A stretch of DNA of 64,000 nucleotides from Flavobacterium sp. SUN052 (GTDB lineage: Bacteria > Bacteroidota > Bacteroidia > Flavobacteriales > Flavobacteriaceae). The position numbers and the translations under genes were made by a program. The number at the start of each line of letters is the position of its first letter. The first letter of the stretch is position 1. The stretch lies in contig NZ_JAPQNS010000002.1 in NCBI RefSeq assembly GCF_028867935.1, forward strand, positions 310,001 through 374,000, given 5' to 3'. Positions 26,559 to 33,947 of this stretch are shown one piece after another. The notes under the pieces are model-generated. The model had not been told where the DNA came from. It worked only from the letters and a program-made list of their open reading frames with translations, and did not search any database.

Positions 26559-28025
26559 TCATAGTTGCCGATTCAATACTTCTCTAATTTCGGATAGAGT
26601 CTGTTTCTTCATAAGCTTTCCATCCAGAAAAACGGTTTGTAATAGACCAGAACCTTCTTCGGCCCAGCTGCATTGATCCTGCATTACCAGCTGGCCGTTT
26701 TCCTCCCGAACGCTTAGCAACCCTTTGGCCGAACGCTTAGTGCCGTCGTCGGTTTTGGGGTCTTTGAAAATATCGCGCGGCTCTCCGTTTACTTCGCCGT
26801 ACGTTGCTTTCACAGCAAACCCAAACGTATCGCGGGTTACGTACTCGTAGGTGTAAGAGCCAATCCCCAAAACCACATTGAACGAAGCAAATCCCTTTTG
26901 TTTGAGCTGTTCCAGTATCTGAAACTGGCGCTCGTGGGTAATACTATCCCCGTAAATCAGGCCGATATGACTGTCAAGAAGTTTGTAACCACGCTGGGTA
27001 ATGGTACCGCCGAACGTTTCCCACATACATTCTATGGCCCCCCGAAACGCCGGACTGCCTGGTTCAGCATTGGGGTCACCACAGATAATATGCACTGGGT
27101 CGCCCGAGTCAGGGCGAATCACAACCTTGCCGTCGCGAGCTAGAATAGCTGGTTTCAGTCGGGGTAAAAAGTCAGTGATAACCTGCCAGAAATCCCAGGT
27201 ATCCGATACAATCGACACTACTCCGGCCGGGTAGACCTCAGTAATGAGCCGATGAAATGTTTCTATTTCACTGTCTTTCAACCCCATACACATAACGCTG
27301 TGTTCTGTTGCGGGTACTGAGCCACCAACCAATTCCTGCTCAGCGTTGGCACCATAGTAGGTTTCAAGAAAGTCGATGGCGGGTACGGAATCAGTACCGG
27401 TGAAACTTAACAAATGCCCCGCTCCACTCATTACGGCATCTTCAACACCCGACATGCCCCGCATCGAGAAATCGTGGCCCTGCCAGCCCACAAATTCCCG
27501 GTTGCCCACCGTTTCATCGGCATAGCGATCGAACACCCTGCGGTACGTCAGAGCAGTAGTTGCCGAGGTACAAGGTTTCCATATTACGCATGATATGAGT
27601 GTTTCCAGGTAGTTGGTGAGCCAGAAAAACTCAGGTTTCGTGTTTTTCATGGTCAACATAGCCACCCGTAACGGCACCACTGTTCCTTCAGGAACGGCCT
27701 TAATCTCCAACGGCATATACCCCAAATCGTGTAACTTACCAATATGCGCCACATCGATAGAACCTGGTCCCAGAGAGGTATCCATCCGACGTTGGTAATG
27801 TGCCAGCACCTCGGCCTTAGGGCGATTGAAAAACCCCTCGTTCCACTGATGAATTAGATATTCCAGCACAAAGTATTGCAGGCCGAAAAACACAACAGCA
27901 TCCGTTCCGTCCACTCGGCTTTTGCGGGGTGTCAAGTTGCTATATACCAATTCGGTACCGTCGGGATATTGTCGGCGGTGATCAGCTTTATAAAAATCGA
28001 TCAGGGTAAGCGGATTCATTTGCAT
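26559..28025 (-). CDS. nadV: Nicotinamide phosphoribosyltransferase
   Basis: Joins nicotinamide and PRPP to form NMN, the first step of one-pot NAD salvage. 488 residues, close to the 491 of human NAMPT. Motifs: SNLTPRKSR near the N-terminus, GHDFSMRGMSG, SVPATEHSVM (catalytic His), VSIVSDTWDFW, VIRPDSGDP, and IYGDSITHERQFQI. The gene starts 12 bp after the PRPP synthetase stop, so enzyme and substrate supplier share a transcript controlled by the NrtR operator at 28897-28927. A second in-frame ATG is two codons in. Confidence 0.94.
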   Translation of the reverse strand: MQMNPLTLIDFYKADHRRQYPDGTELVYSNLTPRKSRVDGTDAVVFFGLQYFVLEYLIHQWNEGFFNRPKAEVLAHYQRRMDTSLGPGSIDVAHIGKLHDLGYMPLEIKAVPEGTVVPLRVAMLTMKNTKPEFFWLTNYLETLISCVIWKPCTSATTALTYRRVFDRYADETVGNREFVGWQGHDFSMRGMSGVEDAVMSGAGHLLSFTGTDSVPAIDFLETYYGANAEQELVGGSVPATEHSVMCMGLKDSEIETFHRLITEVYPAGVVSIVSDTWDFWQVITDFLPRLKPAILARDGKVVIRPDSGDPVHIICGDPNAEPGSPAFRGAIECMWETFGGTITQRGYKLLDSHIGLIYGDSITHERQFQILEQLKQKGFASFNVVLGIGSYTYEYVTRDTFGFAVKATYGEVNGEPRDIFKDPKTDDGTKRSAKGLLSVREENGQLVMQDQCSWAEEGSGLLQTVFLDGKLMKKQTLSEIREVLNRQL

Positions 28026-28037
28026 GACATAGTGGAT

Positions 28038-28895
28038 TTATAAGCTGATTAGGTTCTTTAGTTCAACTTGAGTGAAAGCTTCATTAGCTGATAATGACGA
28101 AAAACTATCCGTAGTGTACACGTGATCTAAGGCATCGGTTAGGGGTTGGAGTCCTCTACTAAAAATACCGTGCGAAACAGCCAGTGATATGCTTGCAGGG
28201 TTCAGTTTTCGGAGTTCGGCCGCTATACCAATAAATGTGCCGCCACCATCGCAAATGTCATCCACAATCAGGCATTGTTTTCCGCTCAAGTCGTCGGCAA
28301 AAACGCGAAAGCCCGTCAAATGACCCGTTTTCACGTCGCGTTCTTTATCACAAACCACTACCGGCACACCGCCCAGTGCCGTAGCCAGCTTGTGAATCTT
28401 TTTCAGAGCCCCCGCATCCGGCGATATCAAACAGGTAGTTTCGCGATTAAATTGAATCAGCACCTGCTCCACAAATGACTGATTGGTTAAAACCTGCACC
28501 CGGTTCAACAGGGCAGGCGTCACGTCGGAATGCGGATCATACACCCATACCCGTTCGTATTGTTGAGCGTTGATTAGATCGGTATAGACACGTACACTCA
28601 GCGGCTCACCCAACATCATTAACCGATCTTGGCGGGCAGCCGGGAAATAAGGCAGTAGCAACGACAGGTGTTCATACCCTGCCCGCCGAAGAGCGTCGGT
28701 TGCCAGTAACAACAGCATAAAATCACTGGAGTTGGTTACCCGTTGGGTAATCAAAACAGGTTCTGGCGTACAAGCCTCGTCGGCCGACAGGTGCAGTTTT
28801 ATATGGGGTTCTCCCCCTTTAAATATAAACGAGTCAAAGAGAATGGGCTTGGCGTCGGTTGGCTCAAAGCCAGGTGACAGGTGTAGTGCTTTCAT
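28038..28895 (-). CDS. prs: Ribose-phosphate pyrophosphokinase (PRPP synthetase)
   Basis: Makes PRPP from ribose 5-phosphate and ATP. 285 residues, shorter than the 315 of the purine-pathway enzyme. LPYFPAARQDRLMMLGEPLSV is the ATP/ribose-phosphate region, VWVYDPHSDVTPALL the flexible loop, and CLIVDDICDGGGTFIG the PRPP-binding motif. It lies between nrtR and nadV and probably provides PRPP for nicotinamide salvage rather than for general use. The 31-bp operator starts 2 bp before the ATG. Confidence 0.92.
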   Translation of the reverse strand: MKALHLSPGFEPTDAKPILFDSFIFKGGEPHIKLHLSADEACTPEPVLITQRVTNSSDFMLLLLATDALRRAGYEHLSLLLPYFPAARQDRLMMLGEPLSVRVYTDLINAQQYERVWVYDPHSDVTPALLNRVQVLTNQSFVEQVLIQFNRETTCLISPDAGALKKIHKLATALGGVPVVVCDKERDVKTGHLTGFRVFADDLSGKQCLIVDDICDGGGTFIGIAAELRKLNPASISLAVSHGIFSRGLQPLTDALDHVYTTDSFSSLSANEAFTQVELKNLISL

Positions 28896-28896
28896 A

Positions 28897-28927
28897 GTAC
28901 ATTTGCGTAAAATTTACGCAAATGTAC
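28897..28927. promoter_or_regulatory. NrtR operator, perfect 31-bp palindrome
   Basis: GTACATTTGCGTAAA, one central base, then its exact reverse complement. It lies 2 bp upstream of prs and contains the -7 box of the prs promoter. The core TTTGCGTAAA-TTTACGCAAA is of the length and shape expected for a dimeric winged-helix repressor, and the adjacent gene is NrtR. Confidence 0.85.
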
Positions 28928-28948
28928 TGGCCAATTTTTTAGACGCAA
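28919..28948 (-). promoter_or_regulatory. Promoter of the prs-nadV operon
   Basis: On the minus strand TTG (28948-28946), 19 bp, TACATTTG (28926-28919) is a textbook Bacteroidota promoter. The -7 box is inside the palindrome, so a bound repressor would block it. Leader of roughly 20 nt. Confidence 0.75.
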
Positions 28949-28974
28949 CTATTTTGCGTAAAATTTACAATAAA
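28948..28974. promoter_or_regulatory. Second, imperfect NrtR half-site
   Basis: TATTTTGCGTAAA on the left is almost identical to the main operator arm, but the right half diverges after TTTAC. It covers the -33 position, 51 bp (about five helical turns) from the main site measured from matching bases. Confidence 0.65.
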
Positions 28975-28988
28975 TAATTTCAGATCGT

Positions 28989-29675
28989 TTATTGAATATC
29001 AAAAACAAAGCCCTCTTTTTCAAGCACTTCGTATCGTGCCCGGTCAAATGAATAGAGTGCAGCAGGCCGGCCTTTGTCGGGAGTTACCTTTTCGGATAGC
29101 TCAGTAAGAATGCCGAAGCTGAGAAACTTCTTGCGGAAATTGCGCCGGTCAAACGATTTATCCAGTATTGTTGCATAGAGCCGTTCAAGGTCGCTGAACG
29201 GAAATTTTTCGTCGAGAAGATTCAAGCCAATCGGTTCGTAGGTGAGTTTCCCCCGTAGGCGTTTCAAACCAAATCCAACAATTTTCTTGTGATCAAATGC
29301 TAGCTCAGGCAAGTTATTAACCGGATACCACCCTACGTCCTGTGCATCGGTACTCGCCTGAATCTGAAAATCCGACGGACGAACCAGACATACATACGCA
29401 ATACTAACAATCCGTTGCCGTGGATCGCGCTCAACGGCACCAAAGGTATAGAGCTGTTCCAAAAAGCGAGTTTGAATACCCGTTTCTTCCCGCAATTCCC
29501 GTTCAACTGCCGTTTCAAGATCTTCATTGGGTAATACAAACCCACCAGGTAAGGCCCACTGACCTCGAAATGGTTCGTATTTGCGATTGATAAGCGCAAC
29601 AAATAGTTGTCCGTCCTGATAGCCAAAAACAACAGCATCGACGGTTAGCTTTATGGATTCGTTTGATTCATTCAT
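28989..29675 (-). CDS. nrtR: NrtR-type Nudix transcriptional regulator of NAD metabolism
   Basis: 228 residues. N-terminal Nudix domain (about 8-140) with a complete Nudix box: G-x5-E-x7-RE-L-REE-TGI (GGFVLPNEDLETAVE, then RELREETGI). C-terminal winged helix (about 155-228; FRKKFLSFGILTELSEKVTP, GRPAALYSFDRARYEVL) binds DNA. Known NrtR proteins repress NAD salvage genes and release DNA with ADP-ribose; here the two palindromic sites lie directly downstream, before prs-nadV. The intact Nudix box suggests hydrolase activity may be retained. The ATG overlaps the end of the histidine kinase gene by 8 bp. Confidence 0.92.
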   Translation of the reverse strand: MNESNESIKLTVDAVVFGYQDGQLFVALINRKYEPFRGQWALPGGFVLPNEDLETAVERELREETGIQTRFLEQLYTFGAVERDPRQRIVSIAYVCLVRPSDFQIQASTDAQDVGWYPVNNLPELAFDHKKIVGFGLKRLRGKLTYEPIGLNLLDEKFPFSDLERLYATILDKSFDRRNFRKKFLSFGILTELSEKVTPDKGRPAALYSFDRARYEVLEKEGFVFDIQ

Positions 29676-31812
29676 GCAGTTCTCTCTTCGTCACCGGCAA
29701 CTTAATCACAAATTCAGTACAAACACCCTGTTCTGTCTGAACCTCAAGTTGGCCGCCATGCCGTTTGGTGATGATGTCATAACTGAGTGACAGACCTAAC
29801 CCCGTCCCCTGACCAGGTGGTTTGGTCGTGAAAAACGGCTGGTAGATTTTGTTTACCAGCTCGGCTGGGATGCCCGTTCCATTGTCTTTCACCCGCAAGA
29901 TTACCTGCCCGTTTTCGAGCCGCGTCGTCACCCAGATTTGGGGTTCGTAGGCGTGTAACAAACCTTTGGCTTGTTGTTTTTCTTTTTCGTGGGTGGCGTA
30001 AAGCGCGTTGTTATACAGATTGAGCAGCACCCGTGTAAATTCCTGCGGCATCAGCTTCACTATAGAAAGCGCCGGATCGAAGTCGGTGTGGAGTTGGGCG
30101 CTGATCGTTTTGTCTTTGGCTCTTGCTCCCTGATAGGCCAGTTGCAGGCACTCTTCGGCTAATGCATTAAGGTCGGTTGGCTGGTACGCTTCGGCAACTC
30201 GGCGTGAGTGTTGAAGCATATCGCGAACAATGGATTCGGCACGTTTACCGTGGTGGTTTATCTTTTGCAGATTCGGCACCAGTTCATCAGCAAGGGCCAG
30301 CGCATCGGATTTATGATCGGCTTCTATTTCTTCTTTCAACTCCTCCAGCATCTCCGCACTCACCTCCGAAAAATTATTGACGAAGTTTAGCGGGTTTTGA
30401 ATTTCGTGGGCAATGCCGGCCATTAGTTCGCCCAGGCTAGCCATTTTCTCTTTTTGAATCAGCTGCTCCTGGGTAGCCTGGAGTGTTGTCAGTGTAGCCT
30501 GGAGTTCATCTTTCTGTACGTTCAATTCGTCGGTGCGTTGCCGAACTTTGGCTTCGAGCATCGTATTCTGTTTCTCCACCAATTCGAGGTTGGCCTGCTC
30601 CAACCGCAACTGCTCCCGTACAGCTTCTTCTTTTCGCCGTTTCAGCAGATTGACTTTGTAGACGAGGGCCAACGTAAAGAAAACAATCTCAATGCCCGAT
30701 CCAATATGAATGCTGTTGTATGCCCAGAACGTGTGCGGCAGATCTCCATTGGCGTATCGAATAAAAACGAAAATAGAGACGAAGAATACCAGATTGCCAA
30801 TTACATAGTACAATGCAGGCTTGAATCGGTGTCGGTAGGCGGTAATACCAGCCGTAAGACTATAAAGCCCTTCCAGCAGCGCAATAACCGGAATAATATC
30901 AATTGTTCTACCCGTGGTACCTCCTAGATAGGCAGTGATCAGGAACAAGATAATACCCAATGAGTAAGCGCCAATGACAACCCAACCTAAGCGATAATAC
31001 AGCGGTTGGTGCTTACGCAAACGCAAGAAAGACAGCGTAAACAGAACGTGCAGCAGGCCAGTAATCCCCGCTATGGCACTCCCATACTGCTCGAAAGCCT
31101 GTAGATTGGGCCACAGAAATTCGGTTGTAAAGCCCCGATACAACCCCAGCTGCAAACCTATGCTCAGTACCCAAATCGCATAACGCAGTGTATCCTTGTC
31201 ACGCAACTGGATAAACAGGAACAGGCCATACACCACAATGATCAGAATGAAACCGTAATAGAGGCCATAAAACAGGTCGTCGTAATGAATAACACCCAGT
31301 AAATTGATAGCCGATCGAGCGTTAAAATACAGGCAGGTGGTATATATCCCCTCCATATAAATGTAGATCGTATGGGTTCGACCGGCGTCTGGCAGTATGG
31401 GCACGAACAGCTTACTATAGCGAAAATAGTCGTTTGGTTCACTCACCAATCGTCCCATACTGCGCTTGCTCACAACCTTGTTACCGGCCACTTCGAACAC
31501 GTCGATACGTTCCGTTCCCGAGTAAACAAAGTGCAGAAAAAAGGCTTCTGTTAATGGATTACTCACCTCTACTCGAAACCAGTAGGCCCGCAATCGGTCG
31601 TTTGGGTGAATAGCCTCATTTTGCGTTGGCACAAACGTATAGCGATCCGGCGATTGCAGGAGTGAGTCAATCGTAACCCTCCCCGGTTGCACCTCCAGCA
31701 ACGAACTGGCCCGAAACAGGTCGTACGTTTTTTGTGGATCGGTCAGCGGCACGGGAGCAGCACGAAGTCCGGCACTTAGTAGGAGAAGTAAGAGTAGTAC
31801 ACGGTGTTTCAT
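29668..31812 (-). CDS. 7TMR-DISM sensor histidine kinase
   Basis: 714 residues from the ATG at 31812 (MKHRVLLLLLLLSAGLRAAP); a further in-frame ATG eight codons upstream is possible. Parts: signal peptide; extracellular 7TMR-DISMED2-type sensor (about 30-165); seven membrane helices (about 180-385); coiled coil (about 390-450); HisKA with the phosphorylated His at about 469 (GIAHEIQNPLNF); HATPase with LLNLYNNALYAT, VKDNGTGIP and GQGTGLGLSLSYDI. It autophosphorylates in response to an external ligand, perhaps a carbohydrate. No response regulator is next to it. It overlaps nrtR by 8 bp, which is unusual and suggests shared expression. Confidence 0.92.
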   Translation of the reverse strand: MKHRVLLLLLLLSAGLRAAPVPLTDPQKTYDLFRASSLLEVQPGRVTIDSLLQSPDRYTFVPTQNEAIHPNDRLRAYWFRVEVSNPLTEAFFLHFVYSGTERIDVFEVAGNKVVSKRSMGRLVSEPNDYFRYSKLFVPILPDAGRTHTIYIYMEGIYTTCLYFNARSAINLLGVIHYDDLFYGLYYGFILIIVVYGLFLFIQLRDKDTLRYAIWVLSIGLQLGLYRGFTTEFLWPNLQAFEQYGSAIAGITGLLHVLFTLSFLRLRKHQPLYYRLGWVVIGAYSLGIILFLITAYLGGTTGRTIDIIPVIALLEGLYSLTAGITAYRHRFKPALYYVIGNLVFFVSIFVFIRYANGDLPHTFWAYNSIHIGSGIEIVFFTLALVYKVNLLKRRKEEAVREQLRLEQANLELVEKQNTMLEAKVRQRTDELNVQKDELQATLTTLQATQEQLIQKEKMASLGELMAGIAHEIQNPLNFVNNFSEVSAEMLEELKEEIEADHKSDALALADELVPNLQKINHHGKRAESIVRDMLQHSRRVAEAYQPTDLNALAEECLQLAYQGARAKDKTISAQLHTDFDPALSIVKLMPQEFTRVLLNLYNNALYATHEKEKQQAKGLLHAYEPQIWVTTRLENGQVILRVKDNGTGIPAELVNKIYQPFFTTKPPGQGTGLGLSLSYDIITKRHGGQLEVQTEQGVCTEFVIKLPVTKRELHE

Positions 31813-31882
31813 TAGGTACGGTGTTTCACGTTTCATTAGCTGCGCTGTTTCATGAAACGACGCAGTTATTGAAACCTGGTAA

Positions 31883-33823
31883 TTATTTCACTCCCGGCAG
31901 CAGGGCTGTTCGCAGCATTACATCTACTTTCTGAGCGGGTGTCCCCGATTCATGGTTGGCTATTGGCTTAATTAGCCATTGAACCACCAAAGGCGGATGA
32001 ATAACCTTGAATCCCAGCTCGGCCGAATGGGCTTCAATCCGGGCGATGATTTTCTGTCGTTCGGTTTCGTCGGTGGTCTGGTGCAGTTCATTACTGACCT
32101 GCCAGGCATAAGCCCGGTTTTGCTTCATCATGCTGCGTTCCAGACCTTTAAACCTGTCCTCGATCAAGTGCAAAACCCGCCCGAACGGCCGGAAAATGCG
32201 CCCGACATTGTCGTTCATCTGGTCGTACATATCATCGAACAGCTTGTTCATCAGGTCGAAGTCTGCCGTGATGCTGGCCAATTCCTGCCCTTTGAAAACT
32301 TCCGCCAGCACAATCGGCAAATCGAAGGTAATGTGAGCGTTGGCCGCCGAAAAAATGTGCTGATTTGTGACCACGGGCAGCCGGGAAGCATCAAACGAAA
32401 CCTGCCAGGGGCCCGTTGCTGTTTCGCCATCGAAGTACCGGTTCAGCGCTTCGAAATAGCGATTACCGAAGCCAACATCCAGCCGCTCCATATCGACAGG
32501 GTTTTGAAAGATCCCTTGTTTAAGCCCTTCCGCTACGCGTTGCGTAACTACCCGATAAACGGCCGTGAACAAACCCATCGGATTGTTTTGCGCCTTAAAA
32601 TGGCGAGCCACTTTGTCGAGGTAAAAAATCACATCATCGATTTTTTCGAGGGGCGGAATGCGAAAATCGGGATTTAGTTCTTCCCACTCGTCAGTGAGCG
32701 CCGACGGCAAATAAAACTGCTGGCTCTTGGCGGCATTGGTAAATTCCAAAATCCGGCCGATCATCCCGTGACTAAACGCGCGGCCCATAGCCGCCACAAT
32801 CAGGTTGGTATTATCCAGGTTCCGAACGCCCTTATCGAACCATTGCACGGCCTCCATCACAAACGACTCGTTGGCATCGGCAGGGGCCACTTTGAGCAGA
32901 TCAGCGTAGTGATCACCCACAAAAAACCGGACAAAATAAGGTGTCAATCGTTGCAGAGGGCCCACAATCAGGCGGTCGCGCATCAGTTCAATGCAGGCAT
33001 CAGTTAGTTCCGCCCCTTCCAGCGACGGCCCCGATTGCTGGGCCAGAATAGCATTCATCAGATCGCGACACTCGGTTTCGTTTTCACTCAGCAGGTCATC
33101 GTCGATACCCATCATGGCGCCAACCACATGCCAAAGGTGCAGGTAGGCTTCGCGCTCTTCGGGAGTCAGCTTAATGCCCAGTTGCTCCAGCCCGTCGATA
33201 ATAACCACACCAAACGACAGCAGGGTACCTACCAAATCCTGCTGGTTAATGGGAATACCATACGTGTCTTTATCCCAGTTGCGTTGTTGGGCAAAATAAC
33301 GGATGGTGGCGTGCATGAGCCGCACTTTTTGCGTCGCGACAATGGCCGTTCCATCCTGCTCAAAGTTGTTCTTCGTAAGCATATCGACCACAAACTGCGC
33401 CGTTTCCATAAGCCGCCGACTGAACGCGGTCAGGCTTCCATCGTGAACACGTAACCGCCCGGTTTGGTACAGCACTTTAGCGCCCCGCCAGCAGGTGTAG
33501 CACAGCGGCAACGACTTACAGAGCAGAATGAGCAACATTTTGGGCCCGTGTTGCCGAAAAACGTCCGACGCAATCATCAGCTTAAATGGCTCGGCATAGG
33601 CGGGCAACTTCCGTGTATGCACAAAATACCCTTCGACAATGTCTCGTACTTTTTCGGGCAGGGCGTCGAAAGCCGGATTCGGAAATTGCCGGTTTTGCAC
33701 GAGCATCTGAAAAATCTGGTCAATTTCACCCTTTTGGTTTTCGGCCAGCAGCGTTGTAATGACTTCATCAGCAATGGGATCGCCCATTGTACGTTTGCTC
33801 CAGAGAAATTCGTCTGTATACAT
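31883..33823 (-). CDS. MpaB/DUF2236 oxygenase-like domain fused to DUF5995
   Basis: 646 residues, cytoplasmic by appearance. The N-terminal half (about 90-300) has QKVRLMHATIRYF, NQQDLVGTLLSFGVVIIDG and EAYLHLWHVVGAMMG, the conserved His/Arg pattern of the MpaB / rubber-oxygenase (DUF2236) heme-binding domain. The C-terminal half (about 400-640) has FTAVYRVVTQRVAEGL, MERLDVGFGNRYFEAL and ANAHITFDLPIVLAEV, which fits DUF5995. Each is normally a separate protein. Possible role: heme oxygenase acting on lipids or isoprenoids; not proven. It lies between the caspase-SGNH gene and the histidine kinase, same strand, with a palindromic repeat upstream. Confidence 0.75.
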   Translation of the reverse strand: MYTDEFLWSKRTMGDPIADEVITTLLAENQKGEIDQIFQMLVQNRQFPNPAFDALPEKVRDIVEGYFVHTRKLPAYAEPFKLMIASDVFRQHGPKMLLILLCKSLPLCYTCWRGAKVLYQTGRLRVHDGSLTAFSRRLMETAQFVVDMLTKNNFEQDGTAIVATQKVRLMHATIRYFAQQRNWDKDTYGIPINQQDLVGTLLSFGVVIIDGLEQLGIKLTPEEREAYLHLWHVVGAMMGIDDDLLSENETECRDLMNAILAQQSGPSLEGAELTDACIELMRDRLIVGPLQRLTPYFVRFFVGDHYADLLKVAPADANESFVMEAVQWFDKGVRNLDNTNLIVAAMGRAFSHGMIGRILEFTNAAKSQQFYLPSALTDEWEELNPDFRIPPLEKIDDVIFYLDKVARHFKAQNNPMGLFTAVYRVVTQRVAEGLKQGIFQNPVDMERLDVGFGNRYFEALNRYFDGETATGPWQVSFDASRLPVVTNQHIFSAANAHITFDLPIVLAEVFKGQELASITADFDLMNKLFDDMYDQMNDNVGRIFRPFGRVLHLIEDRFKGLERSMMKQNRAYAWQVSNELHQTTDETERQKIIARIEAHSAELGFKVIHPPLVVQWLIKPIANHESGTPAQKVDVMLRTALLPGVK

Positions 33824-33831
33824 AAAGGGAT

Positions 33832-33947
33832 TGGAACGCAGATGACGCAGATGCTGCGCAACGCGGATAAAACCGGATTTTTTTTATCGAAACAAGCAAA
33901 ATCCGTGTCGATCTGCGTTGCGCAGCATCTGCGTCATCCGCGTTCCA
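33832..33947. repeat. Palindromic intergenic repeat, family A, copy 2
   Basis: 37-bp arms (starting TGGAACGCAGATGACGCAGA at 33832; mirror arm 33911-33947) with only two mismatches. The right arm reaches 14 bp into the caspase-SGNH gene and supplies its last residues and stop codon. Confidence 0.88.
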
